Counted from the stretch's first letter, positions 1 to 7,742 are shown. The stretch is DNA of 15,862 bases from Tyzzerella sp963558545 (GCF_963558545.1 NZ_CAUWHO010000049.1:1-15862), one strand, 5' to 3'. Numbers and translations are program-made. Notes: generated by a model from the letters alone, not told the origin.

Positions 1-85
1 TATTCCTATATATTTTAAAAAGGAAAATTAATACAAAAAACCGTATATAATTTCCTCTTTAAAAAAATAAGTCATATCTTAATTG
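1..85. repeat. 85-bp direct repeat, copy A
   Basis: This stretch recurs at 127-211 with only two differences (T/C at 56 and at 77), a spacing of 126 bp. It begins TATTCCTATATATTTT and ends CTTAATTG. Inside, GGAAAATT near 22 and AATTTCC near 50 could form an imperfect hairpin. It may extend left of the window. No open reading frame, promoter pair or transposon end is evident, so its role is unknown. Confidence 0.85.
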
Positions 86-126
86 TTTTTAATCAATTTT
101 TTAAATACTTTGTATTAAAAAACAGA

Positions 127-211
127 TATTCCTATATATTTTAAAAAGGAAAATTAATACAAAAAACCGTATATAATTTCCCCTTTAAAAAAATAAGTCA
201 TACCTTAATTG
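127..211. repeat. 85-bp direct repeat, copy B
   Basis: Second copy of the repeat at 1-85, 83 of 85 bases identical, separated from it by 41 bp of unrelated AT-rich sequence. It ends just before the adhE terminator. Such high identity in a non-coding stretch suggests a recent tandem duplication or a small repeated element. Confidence 0.85.
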
Positions 212-219
212 ATATAAAT

Positions 220-256
220 AAAAAAGTCTTAAAGCATATACTTTAAGACTTTTTTT
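220..256 (-). terminator. Intrinsic terminator of adhE (bidirectional)
   Basis: GTCTTAAAG (226-234) pairs perfectly with CTTTAAGAC (241-249) around a 6-base loop. The stem is flanked by an A run on the left and a T run on the right, so it can work on either strand. It lies 16 bp past the adhE stop codon. Confidence 0.88.
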
Positions 257-271
257 ATATATTAAATCAAA

Positions 272-2896
272 TTATTTCCCGTAGTAAACTTTTAAGAATA
301 TTTCTTTCATTTCACTCATAAGAGGATATCTTGGGTTAGCACCAGTACATTGGTCATCGAAAGCATCTTCAACCATTTGGTCAAGTTTATCTAAGAACAC
401 TTTTTCATCGATACCATAATCTTTGATACATTTTTTGATACCAACTTTAGCTTTTAATTCCTCTATAGCTTTAATGAGGTTATCAAGTTTTTCTTTATTA
501 GTATTACCTTTAATACCTAAGAAATCAGCAATTTCTGCATATCTTTCTATAGCTTTAGGGTATTCATATTGAGCAAATGTACCCATTTTTGTAGGTGCTT
601 CAGAAGCATTAAATTTCATAACTTCAGTTATTAATAATGCGTTAGCAACACCGTGTGGTAAGTGGTGGTAACCACCTAATTTATGTGCCATAGAATGACA
701 AATACCTAAGAATGAGTTAGCAAAAGCCATACCAGCTAAAGTAGAAGCATCTGCCATTTTAACTCTAGCTTCAACGTCTGTTTCGCCTTGGTCGAAAGCG
801 CGTGGTAAATATCCAAAGATATTTTTAAGTGCTTTAAGAGCAAGACCATCAGTGTAGTCAGTAGCTAAAATAGAAGAGTAAGCCTCTAAAGCGTGAGTTA
901 AAGCGTCTATACCAGATGCAGCTGTTAAGCCTTTAGGTTGGCTCATCATTAAGTCTGCATCAATAATAGCCATATTAGGAAGTAATTCATAATCAGCTAA
1001 TGGGTATTTATCGCCAGTGCTTTCATCTGTAATAACGGCAAAAGGAGTAACCTCAGAACCAGTACCAGAAGATGTAGGAACTGCAATAAAGTATGCTTTT
1101 TCACCCATTTTAGGGAATGTATAGATACGTTTTCTAATATCCATAAATCTCATTGCCATATTTAAGAAATCTACCTCTGGGTGCTCATACATAACCCACA
1201 TAATTTTAGCAGCGTCCATAGCAGAACCACCACCAACAGCTATAATACAGTCTGGCTCAAAAGCTTTCATAGCTTCAGCACCAGCTTTAGCACAAGCAAG
1301 AGTTGGGTCTGGCTCAACCTCAAAGAATGTAGTATGCTTAATACCCATATTGTCTAATCTATCAGTAATTTGTTTAGTTACACCAGATTTAAATAAGAAT
1401 GAGTCTGTAACGATAAATGCTCTTTTTTTGTCCATAACAGAGCTAAGCTCGTCAAGTGCAACAGGTAAACAACCTTTTTTAAAGTAAACTTTTTGTGGAG
1501 CTCTAAACCAAAGCATATTTTCTCTCCTTTCAGCAACTACTTTAGTATTGATTAAGTGTTTAATACCAACATTTTCGGAAACAGAGTTTCCACCCCAAGT
1601 ACCACAACCAAGAGTTAATGAAGGAGCTAAATTAAAGTTATAAACATCACCTATACCACCGTGAGTAGAAGGTGTATTTACAAGGATACGGCCAGTTTTC
1701 ATCATAGCAGTAAATTGGTTTAATCTTTCTTTACCAACTAATGTATCAATAAATATAGAAGATGTATGACCATAACCCCCATCTTTAACTAATGTATCAG
1801 CTTTTTGTAAAGCTTCATCAAATGTTTTAAATTTGTACATAGCTAAAACAGGAGATAATTTTTCGTGTGCAAAAGGTTCAGATAAATCAACAGAAGTAAC
1901 TTCACCAATTAATATTTTAGTTTCTTTAGGAACTTTAAGCCCAGCCATTTCAGCAATTTTGTAAGCTGGTTGGCCAACTATGTCAGCATTTAATGCACAA
2001 GCGTCACCTTTTTTAATTAATATTGTATCTTTAAGTTTTTGTATTTCATTTTCTTTTAATACATAACAACCTCTGTCGATAAACTCTTGTCTAACTTCTT
2101 TGTAGATTTTTTCGTGTACAATAACAGATTGTTCTGAAGCACAAATCATACCGTTATCAAAAGTTTTAGAATGTATAACAGAGTTTACAGCAAGTTTAAC
2201 ATTAGCTGTTTCATCAAAAATAGCAGGAACATTACCAGCACCAACGCCAAGAGCAGGTTTACCAGAAGAATAAGCAGCTTTAACCATACCAGGACCACCA
2301 GTTGCTAAAATAATGTCAGCATCTGCCATTACTTGGTTTGTAAGCTCGATAGAAGGCTCGTCAATCCAACCGATAATACCTTCAGGTGCACCAGCTTTAA
2401 CAGCAGCGTCAAGAACAATCCTTGCAGCTTCTATAGTAGCACCTTTAGCACGAGGGTGAGGGCTTATAATAATAGCATTTCTAGTTTTTAAAGCAAGTAA
2501 TGTTTTAAAAATTGCAGTAGAAGTAGGGTTAGTAGTAGGGATAACAGCAGCTATTGTACCAATAGGCTCTGCAATAACTTTTGTACCATAAGAGTTATCT
2601 TCTTCCAATACACCACAAGTTTTAGTATTTTTATATTTGTTATAGATATATTCAGAAGCAAAGTGATTTTTAATAACTTTATCTTCTACAATACCCATAC
2701 CAGTTTCTTCAACAGCTTTTTTAGCAAGATAAATTCTTTGTTTGTTAGCAGCTAAAGCAGCAGCAGCAAATATTTCATCTACTTGTTCTTGAGTGAAAGT
2801 AGAGAATACTCTTTGAGCTTCTTTAAGCTCAGCCATTCTTGCTTTTAAAGTTTCTACACTATTAACAATAGTTACAGGTTGCTTTTTATTAGCCAT
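272..2896 (-). CDS. adhE: Bifunctional acetaldehyde-CoA/alcohol dehydrogenase AdhE
   Basis: This 874-residue protein has the usual AdhE length and two-domain layout. It reduces acetyl-CoA to acetaldehyde and then to ethanol, oxidising two NADH, in the cytoplasm; family members form filaments (spirosomes). Residues about 10-440 are the CoA-acylating aldehyde dehydrogenase, with the catalytic cysteine in GMICASEQ (Cys252). Residues about 465-870 are the iron alcohol dehydrogenase, with GGGSAMDAAK at 555-564. The predicted metal ligands Asp664, His668, His734 and His748 keep the spacing of the E. coli set. The ATG start has AGGAGG 8 bases upstream. The gene is monocistronic, with a terminator at 220-256 and a promoter at 3061-3089 overlapped by a Rex-like site, which would fit NADH-responsive control. 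No key residue is missing. Confidence 0.97.
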   Translation of the reverse strand: MANKKQPVTIVNSVETLKARMAELKEAQRVFSTFTQEQVDEIFAAAALAANKQRIYLAKKAVEETGMGIVEDKVIKNHFASEYIYNKYKNTKTCGVLEEDNSYGTKVIAEPIGTIAAVIPTTNPTSTAIFKTLLALKTRNAIIISPHPRAKGATIEAARIVLDAAVKAGAPEGIIGWIDEPSIELTNQVMADADIILATGGPGMVKAAYSSGKPALGVGAGNVPAIFDETANVKLAVNSVIHSKTFDNGMICASEQSVIVHEKIYKEVRQEFIDRGCYVLKENEIQKLKDTILIKKGDACALNADIVGQPAYKIAEMAGLKVPKETKILIGEVTSVDLSEPFAHEKLSPVLAMYKFKTFDEALQKADTLVKDGGYGHTSSIFIDTLVGKERLNQFTAMMKTGRILVNTPSTHGGIGDVYNFNLAPSLTLGCGTWGGNSVSENVGIKHLINTKVVAERRENMLWFRAPQKVYFKKGCLPVALDELSSVMDKKRAFIVTDSFLFKSGVTKQITDRLDNMGIKHTTFFEVEPDPTLACAKAGAEAMKAFEPDCIIAVGGGSAMDAAKIMWVMYEHPEVDFLNMAMRFMDIRKRIYTFPKMGEKAYFIAVPTSSGTGSEVTPFAVITDESTGDKYPLADYELLPNMAIIDADLMMSQPKGLTAASGIDALTHALEAYSSILATDYTDGLALKALKNIFGYLPRAFDQGETDVEARVKMADASTLAGMAFANSFLGICHSMAHKLGGYHHLPHGVANALLITEVMKFNASEAPTKMGTFAQYEYPKAIERYAEIADFLGIKGNTNKEKLDNLIKAIEELKAKVGIKKCIKDYGIDEKVFLDKLDQMVEDAFDDQCTGANPRYPLMSEMKEIFLKVYYGK

Positions 2897-2936
2897 AAAA
2901 TTTTCCTCCTAAGAATTAGAATATATTTAATAATCT

Positions 2937-2993
2937 AAAGCTTAATAATTACGATAAATAGTCTAGCAAAAAATAATAATTTTATAAAGCTTT
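2937..2993 (-). promoter_or_regulatory. Possible hairpin in the adhE leader
   Basis: The adhE mRNA would begin near 3053 and carry about 157 nt of leader. In it, AAAGCTT (2937-2943) pairs with AAGCTTT (2987-2993). After one mismatch four further pairs follow, leaving a 33-base loop. It lies about 40 nt upstream of the start codon. No known riboswitch was recognised, and the pairing may be chance in AT-rich DNA. The rest of the 386-bp gap 2897-3282 holds only the two divergent promoters. Confidence 0.3.
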
Positions 2994-3060
2994 AAATTTT
3001 AATACCTATGAGAATATAATAGATATAGTTAAATACATTTGATATTTATTTAACAATTAC

Positions 3061-3089
3061 ATTATATACCATTGTTATTTATTTGTCAA
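3061..3089 (-). promoter_or_regulatory. Sigma-A-type promoter of adhE
   Basis: On the minus strand a perfect -35 box TTGACA (3089-3084) and a perfect -10 box TATAAT (3066-3061) are separated by 17 bases. Transcription would start near 3053. Confidence 0.85.
3072..3089. promoter_or_regulatory. Candidate Rex (redox repressor) operator
   Basis: The 18-mer TTGTTATTTATTTGTCAA matches 11 of the 14 fixed bases of the Rex consensus TTGTTAA-N4-TTAACAA. It covers the adhE -35 box and part of the spacer, where a bound repressor would block polymerase. A full left half-site TTGTTAA also lies at 3096-3102. Rex control of adhE is known in clostridia; here it is inferred from position and similarity. Confidence 0.5.
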
Positions 3090-3216
3090 TATATTTTGTT
3101 AAAAATTTTTAATTTTTTAATATACTATATTTTATACTTAAATGTAAATTTTATGTACCATAGGTATATACATCATAAAAGATATACATTATATAATATA
3201 CCATAAAAAGCACAAC

Positions 3217-3245
3217 TTGATAATAGTAATTTTGTATGATATAAT
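3217..3245 (+). promoter_or_regulatory. Sigma-A-type promoter of the small membrane protein gene
   Basis: TTGATA (3217-3222) and TATAAT (3240-3245) are spaced by 17 bases, about 38 bp before the start codon at 3283. The promoter is divergent from that of adhE. Confidence 0.75.
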
Positions 3246-3282
3246 AATAAAAAATTGTATTATTTATAAATGAGGTGATAAT

Positions 3283-3600
3283 ATGGACTTTGGCACATTG
3301 AATGTATTAAGTTTAGCTTTAGGCCTTGCATCTTGGGCTTTACCTATAATAGCCATATTTTATTTAAAAAAGAAAAACTATAAAAGAGTTAGAAATTTAT
3401 CTATTTTAAGTGTTTCTTTAACTGTTGTATCTATGTATTTTCAATTTTTGTATATTAATCATTTAGTAAAAATAGGTGACTGGATAGCAATAGAGGATAC
3501 TAATGGAGGGGTTGTTTTTTGTTGCACTGCCCTTATATTTGTTACTTTTTCCTTAAATTTTATAAATTTATTAATTATGAAGTTTAATAAAAATAAATAA
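3283..3600 (+). CDS. Small three-helix membrane protein, function unknown
   Basis: The 105-residue product has three predicted membrane helices, at about 8-28, 39-58 and 75-98. A basic loop (KKKNYKRVRN, 29-38) separates the first two. The next loop carries the conserved-looking HLVKIGDWIAIEDT stretch at 60-73. By the positive-inside rule the basic loop is cytoplasmic. It resembles uncharacterised conserved small membrane proteins of Firmicutes, but no function can be assigned. The ATG is preceded by GAGGTGA (3272-3278). The gene stands alone, with its own promoter at 3217-3245 and hairpins downstream from 3605. Confidence 0.8.
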   Translation: MDFGTLNVLSLALGLASWALPIIAIFYLKKKNYKRVRNLSILSVSLTVVSMYFQFLYINHLVKIGDWIAIEDTNGGVVFCCTALIFVTFSLNFINLLIMKFNKNK

Positions 3601-3604
3601 TAAG

Positions 3605-3642
3605 AGTAATAAGGTTGTAGTATTCACTATAACCTTATTACT
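3605..3642 (+). terminator. Long terminator-like hairpin lacking a T tract
   Basis: AGTAATAAGGTT (3605-3616) pairs perfectly with AACCTTATTACT (3631-3642). Five inner pairs (one G-T) extend the stem to 17 pairs around a 4-base loop. It starts 4 bp after the stop codon, as a terminator would, yet is followed by TAGACTTTAGAC instead of a T run. The 3' arm CTATAACCTTATTACT (3627-3642) recurs at 3750-3765 as CTACAACCTTATTACT, there followed by TTTTT. The original terminator therefore seems to have been split from its T run by inserted sequence. Confidence 0.65.
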
Positions 3643-3654
3643 TAGACTTTAGAC

Positions 3655-3757
3655 AAAATATCGTTAAATCAATTTTTTTTATTTTTATACCCTAGGTTAT
3701 CTCAAAAAAGTAAACTTGTTATTTTTTTGAAGAGGTTGTAGACAAAGTCTACAACCT
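3655..3757 (-). repeat. Dispersed hairpin-ended repeat, copy 1 (inverted)
   Basis: This non-coding segment matches 8770-8987 in the opposite orientation. Its end hairpin AGGTTGTAGAC-AAA-GTCTACAACCT (3733-3757) and the next 45 bases, down to TAGGGTA on the minus strand (3694-3688), match 8770-8838. Outside the hairpin loop that 70-base stretch has only two substitutions and one gap. The rest (3655-3689) matches 8951-8987 more loosely. No protein is encoded. It resembles a REP- or MITE-like non-autonomous element. Confidence 0.82.
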
Positions 3758-3768
3758 TATTACTTTTT
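3733..3768 (+). terminator. Perfect hairpin with downstream T run
   Basis: An 11-bp perfect stem with an AAA loop (3733-3757) is followed, after 6 bases, by TTTTT (3764-3768). It is the terminal hairpin of the repeat. It could replace the displaced terminator of the gene at 3283 and shield pnp from read-through. Confidence 0.45.
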
Positions 3769-3799
3769 ATTGAAAAAAATATAAAATATTTAAAAAACA

Positions 3800-3828
3800 T
3801 TGTTAAAAATAATAAAAGGTGGTATAAT
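3800..3828 (+). promoter_or_regulatory. Likely promoter of pnp
   Basis: A perfect -10 box TATAAT (3823-3828) lies 17 bases after a weak -35 box TTGTTA (3800-3805). The leader to the start codon would be about 63 nt. Confidence 0.6.
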
Positions 3829-3846
3829 TATACTTAATGTATAATT
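3826..3846. promoter_or_regulatory. Inverted repeat over the pnp transcription start
   Basis: AATTATAC (3826-3833) and GTATAATT (3839-3846) form a perfect 8-bp inverted repeat with a 5-base spacer. It overlaps the end of the pnp -10 box and the predicted start of transcription. It could be an operator or a 5'-end hairpin in the mRNA. The sequence is AT-rich, so chance is possible. Confidence 0.35.
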
Positions 3847-3897
3847 TATAAGACTATTAAGTTATATAAAAATAGATTAGTACGAAAGGAGAAATAT

Positions 3898-6006
3898 ATG
3901 TATAATACGTACTCTACAACATTAGCAGGCAGAGAGCTTTCAGTTGAAATAGGAAGAGTAGCAGAGTTAGCTAATGGAGCAGCTATTGTAAGATATGGAG
4001 AAACAGTTGTTTTATTAGCTGTTACAGCATCAGAAAAACCAAGAGATGGTATAGATTTTTTTCCTCTTAGCATAGACTATGAAGAAAAATTATATTCTGT
4101 TGGTAAAATACCTGGAGGATTTATAAAAAGAGAGGGTAAACCAACAGAAAAAGCAGTTTTAACAGCTCGTCTTATAGACAGACCTATAAGGCCATTATTT
4201 CCTAAAGATTATAGAAATGATGTTGGATTAGTAGCAACAGTTTTATCAGTGGACCAAGATTGTAGCCCAGAGATAGTGGCTATGATAGGTTCTTCTATTG
4301 TTTTATCTATATCAGATATACCTTTTAATGGACCAACGGGTGCTGTTATGGTTGGGCTTATAGATGGAGAATTTATAATAAACCCAACAGCAGAACAAAG
4401 AGAAAAAAGTGACCTTTCTTTAACAGTGGCATCTACAAAACAAAAAGTTATGATGATAGAGGCTGGTGCAAATGAAATAGACGATGAAACTATGTATAAT
4501 GCAATTATGCTTGCTCATAAAGAGAACATAAAAATAGCAGAATTTATAGAAGGTATTGCTAAAGAAATAGGAAAAGAAAAACATAGCTATGAAGAGCATA
4601 ACGTAGATAAAGATTTATATAAATCTATAATAAATATTATTACAGATGAACGTATGGAAAATGCTGTTTTTACAGATTTAAAGCAAGTTAGAGATGAACA
4701 AGTAAATGCACTAAAAGAAGAAGTTATAGAAAAATTATTAGAAAATTGTGCCGATGAAAATAAAGATGAGTATGTAGCTCAAATAAATGAGGCTATATAC
4801 AAATATGAAAAAGAAACAGTACGTAGAATGATTTTAAAAGACCATAAAAGACCAGATGGACGTGGACTTGAGGAAATTAGAAAACTTACTGCCGAAATAG
4901 ATATATTACCAAGAACACACGGTTCTGCTATATTTAGTAGAGGACAAACTCAAGTTCTTACAGTTACTACTTTAGGTGCTATAAGTGAGGCACAAAAATT
5001 AGATGGTTTAGATGAGCTAGAGGTAACAAAAAGATATATACACCATTATAATTTCCCAAGCTATTCTGTTGGAGAAACAAGACCTTCAAGAGGGCCAGGT
5101 AGAAGGGAAATAGGACACGGTGCTTTAGCAGAAAGAGCTTTAGTTCCAGTTATACCTTCAGAAGAAGAATTTCCTTATGCTATAAGGCTTGTATCAGAAG
5201 TTTTAAGCTCTAATGGGTCTACATCTCAAGCCAGTATTTGTGGCTCTACCCTTTCTCTTATGGCAGCAGGTGTGCCTATTAAAAGACCGGTAGCAGGTAT
5301 ATCAGTTGGGCTTGTTACAGGAGATACAGATGATGACTTTGTGCTTCTTACAGATATACAAGGTTTAGAAGACTTTTTTGGAGATATGGACTTTAAGGTG
5401 GCAGGTAGCCATAAAGGTATTACAGCTATACAAATGGACATAAAAATAGATGGTTTAACACCAGATATTATAAAACAATCTTTACAAAAAACTAACGAAG
5501 CTAGACAATATATATTAAATGAAGTTATGTTAAAGGCTATTGATGAACCTAGAGAATATCTTTCTAAATATGCTCCTAAAATAGGATTTTTACAAATAGA
5601 CCCTGAAAAAATGGCAGAAGTAATAGGACCTAGAGGTAAAACTATTAATAAAATATTGGAGCAAACAGGCGTTGATAAAATTGACACAGAAGACGGTGGA
5701 AGAATATTTGTATCATCTAATGACCAAGAAAAAATAGATAAAGCAATATCTATTATAAAAGCTATAACTAATGACCCAGAAGTAGGAGAAATATTTACAG
5801 GTAAAGTTGTAAGAATATTAAATTTTGGTGCTTTTGTAGAAATTGCACCAGAAAAAGAGGGACTAGTGCATATATCAAAACTTTCTAAAGAGAGAGTGGC
5901 AAAGGTAGAAGACGTTGTAAATATTGGAGATGAAGTTATAGTTAAAGTTACAGAAATAGATGAACAAGGGAGAATAAATTTATCTATAAAAGATGCTTTA
6001 AGCTAA
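3898..6006 (+). CDS. pnp: Polyribonucleotide nucleotidyltransferase (PNPase)
   Basis: PNPase degrades RNA processively from the 3' end using phosphate and releases nucleoside diphosphates; it is a cytoplasmic trimer. All domains are present in 702 residues, the normal length. They are a first RNase PH domain (about 5-145), a helical linker (about 240-310), a second RNase PH domain (about 312-545), a KH domain with EVIGPRGKTINKI (574-586), and an S1 domain (about 629-699). The catalytic domain holds GRREIGHGALAERAL (401-415) and FFGDMDFKVAGS, with predicted catalytic Asp492 and Asp498. AGGAG (3887-3891) lies 6 bases before the ATG. rpsO, the usual upstream neighbour, is absent. The M16 peptidase follows, as in many Firmicutes. 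Confidence 0.98.
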   Translation: MYNTYSTTLAGRELSVEIGRVAELANGAAIVRYGETVVLLAVTASEKPRDGIDFFPLSIDYEEKLYSVGKIPGGFIKREGKPTEKAVLTARLIDRPIRPLFPKDYRNDVGLVATVLSVDQDCSPEIVAMIGSSIVLSISDIPFNGPTGAVMVGLIDGEFIINPTAEQREKSDLSLTVASTKQKVMMIEAGANEIDDETMYNAIMLAHKENIKIAEFIEGIAKEIGKEKHSYEEHNVDKDLYKSIINIITDERMENAVFTDLKQVRDEQVNALKEEVIEKLLENCADENKDEYVAQINEAIYKYEKETVRRMILKDHKRPDGRGLEEIRKLTAEIDILPRTHGSAIFSRGQTQVLTVTTLGAISEAQKLDGLDELEVTKRYIHHYNFPSYSVGETRPSRGPGRREIGHGALAERALVPVIPSEEEFPYAIRLVSEVLSSNGSTSQASICGSTLSLMAAGVPIKRPVAGISVGLVTGDTDDDFVLLTDIQGLEDFFGDMDFKVAGSHKGITAIQMDIKIDGLTPDIIKQSLQKTNEARQYILNEVMLKAIDEPREYLSKYAPKIGFLQIDPEKMAEVIGPRGKTINKILEQTGVDKIDTEDGGRIFVSSNDQEKIDKAISIIKAITNDPEVGEIFTGKVVRILNFGAFVEIAPEKEGLVHISKLSKERVAKVEDVVNIGDEVIVKVTEIDEQGRINLSIKDALS

Positions 6007-6035
6007 AAATTAAAATATAGTATAATAAATATAAC

Positions 6036-6062
6036 AAGCCTTATAGTAAATCTATAGGGCTT
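6036..6062 (+). terminator. Weak terminator-like hairpin after pnp
   Basis: AAGCCTTATAG (6036-6046) pairs with CTATAGGGCTT (6052-6062), with one G-T pair and a 5-base loop. No T run follows, so termination would be weak. It may instead be a processing or stability hairpin between pnp and the peptidase gene. Confidence 0.45.
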
Positions 6063-6148
6063 ATTATAAAATTTAAAAAATAACTATTAATTATAATATA
6101 AAAATTTTAGGGCAAAATAAAATATTATAATTAACGAAGGAGAAAATT

Positions 6149-7396
6149 ATGTTTGATACAATAAAATTAGAAAATGGAGTGTCTATTGTTATGGAGCAAA
6201 TATCTTCTGTACGTTCTGTAGCTTTAGGTATATTTATAAAAAATGGCTCTATTAATGAAACACCTAAAAATAATGGGATATCACATTTTATTGAGCATAT
6301 GCTATTTAAAGGAACAGCTAAAAGAACAGCTAAAGATATAGCAGAAGAAATAGATAATATAGGAGGGCAATTAAATGCCTTTACATCTAAGGAGTATACT
6401 TGTTACTATGCTAGGGTGTTAGATACTCATATAGATACAGCTATAGATGTTTTAACAGATATGATTTTTAATTCAAAATTTGACAATTTAGAAATAGAAA
6501 AAGAAGCTAAAGTAATATTAGAAGAAATAAGTATGTATGAAGATACTCCAGACGATGTAATATTTACTAAATTACAAAAAGAAATATGGAAAGATTCTCC
6601 TTTAGGATATAGTATTTTAGGGAGTAAAGAAAATGTATCTAGCTTTAAACACAAGGATTTTGTTGACTATATAAACGAAAAATACGTTGGGGAGAACATT
6701 GTAGTAGCTATAGGTGGTAGCTTTGATAGGGAAAAAGTTTTAGATATTATAAAGCAAAAAATGATAAATATGCCAAAAGGAAAACCTAGTGTAGATGCAG
6801 ATAAAAAATATATTTACACGCCTAGCAGAACTAAAATATATAAAGATATAGAGCAATTACACCTTGCTTTAGTTTTTGAAGGAATATCTATAAAAGATAA
6901 GTATAATTACAGTATGAGCTTATTAAGTACTATAATAGGTGGTGGTATGAGCTCCATATTATTTCAAAAAGTAAGAGAACAATATGGACTTGCATATTCT
7001 ATATATGCTTATAATAATGGATATATAAACAATGGACTTTTTAATATTTATGTAGCTCTTAATAAAGAACAGTTAGATAAAACTATTAATATAATATACA
7101 AAGAAATAGAGCAATTAAAAAGGAATAAAATAACAAAAGAACAAATAGAAAAGACTAAGGAACAGCTAAAAAGTAATTATATAATGGGGCTTGAAAACAC
7201 ATATAATAGAATGTCTAGTATTGGTAGGTCAAAAATTTTAATAGATAAAATAAAAACTCCTGATGAAATAATACAAGAGGTAGATTTAATACAAAAAGAA
7301 GATATAGATTATCTTATAGACAAAGTTTTTAATATGGACAAAATGAGTATATCTTTAGTTGGAAAAGTAGATGACATAAAAATAGAAACATTGTAA
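6149..7396 (+). CDS. mlpA: M16-family zinc metallopeptidase (MlpA/YmxG type)
   Basis: This is a 415-residue peptidase of the mitochondrial-processing-peptidase-like M16 family. The inverted zinc motif HFIEH gives His46, Glu49 and His50. A further glutamate in KVILEEI (Glu125 or Glu126) sits about 76 residues on, as in the HxxEH-x(76)-E pattern. The C-terminal half contains GGGMSSILFQKVREQYGLAY (264-283), the characteristic arginine/tyrosine motif of the second lobe. There is no signal peptide, so it is probably cytoplasmic. Its natural substrates are not known from the sequence. GAAGGAG (6136-6142) precedes the ATG. B. subtilis has mlpA (ymxG) close downstream of pnpA, which supports the symbol. 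The gap from pnp is 142 bp, and no convincing separate promoter was found, so it may be read through from pnp. Confidence 0.9.
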   Translation: MFDTIKLENGVSIVMEQISSVRSVALGIFIKNGSINETPKNNGISHFIEHMLFKGTAKRTAKDIAEEIDNIGGQLNAFTSKEYTCYYARVLDTHIDTAIDVLTDMIFNSKFDNLEIEKEAKVILEEISMYEDTPDDVIFTKLQKEIWKDSPLGYSILGSKENVSSFKHKDFVDYINEKYVGENIVVAIGGSFDREKVLDIIKQKMINMPKGKPSVDADKKYIYTPSRTKIYKDIEQLHLALVFEGISIKDKYNYSMSLLSTIIGGGMSSILFQKVREQYGLAYSIYAYNNGYINNGLFNIYVALNKEQLDKTINIIYKEIEQLKRNKITKEQIEKTKEQLKSNYIMGLENTYNRMSSIGRSKILIDKIKTPDEIIQEVDLIQKEDIDYLIDKVFNMDKMSISLVGKVDDIKIETL

Positions 7397-7427
7397 CATA
7401 AATTTAATATAAATGGGTAAACTATAT

Positions 7428-7455
7428 TTGATAGCATAATAAAATTTGCTATATT
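7428..7455 (+). promoter_or_regulatory. Likely promoter of the DUF378 gene, with internal inverted repeat
   Basis: TTGATA (7428-7433) and TATATT (7450-7455) are spaced by 16 bases, with an extended TGC before the -10 box. ATAGCA (7431-7436) and TGCTAT (7447-7452) form a perfect inverted repeat spanning the spacer and touching both boxes, so it could be an operator. Confidence 0.5.
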
Positions 7456-7485
7456 AAACATTCTTATTTTTAAGGAGGTATTTTT

Positions 7486-7710
7486 ATGCAGAATAGACCT
7501 TTAGATTGGACAATACTTACACTTGTAGTAATAGGGGCTATAAACTGGGGACTTATTGGGTTTTTTAAATTCGATTTAGTTGCAACATTATTTGGTGGTA
7601 TGGACTCTATGGTAAGTAGAATTGTTTACGCTTTAGTTGGACTTGCCGGTTTATATTGTATAACTTTATATGCTAAAATAGGGAATGCAAAATCTATGGC
7701 AGCTAGATAA
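7486..7710 (+). CDS. DUF378 family small membrane protein
   Basis: The 74-residue product matches the DUF378 family (YuzA-like in B. subtilis). It has the hallmark LDWTILTLVVIGAINWGLIG at 6-25, a first helix at about 8-28, the FDLVATLFGG turn at 29-38, and a second helix at about 42-62. It is predicted to be a two-helix inner-membrane protein; the family's molecular function is unknown. A strong AAGGAGGT (7472-7479) lies 6 bases before the ATG. It appears to be a single-gene unit, with a promoter at 7428-7455 and a good terminator at 7743-7786. Confidence 0.9.
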   Translation: MQNRPLDWTILTLVVIGAINWGLIGFFKFDLVATLFGGMDSMVSRIVYALVGLAGLYCITLYAKIGNAKSMAAR

Positions 7711-7742
7711 ATTATGTTATTAACATTTTAATTTTAATTAAG

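Noticed and set aside
1..211. Possible CRISPR array
   Set aside because: There are only two long repeats (85 bp) with a 41-bp spacer, outside normal repeat size, and no cas genes nearby.
5226..5687. 153-codon open frame on the minus strand inside pnp
   Set aside because: It lies entirely opposite the conserved catalytic region of PNPase, has no SD, and its translation resembles no known family.
6092..6131. TATAAT boxes (6092-6097 and 6126-6131) as promoters of the M16 peptidase gene
   Set aside because: No acceptable -35 box lies 15-19 bases upstream of either, and such boxes arise easily by chance in this AT-rich spacer.
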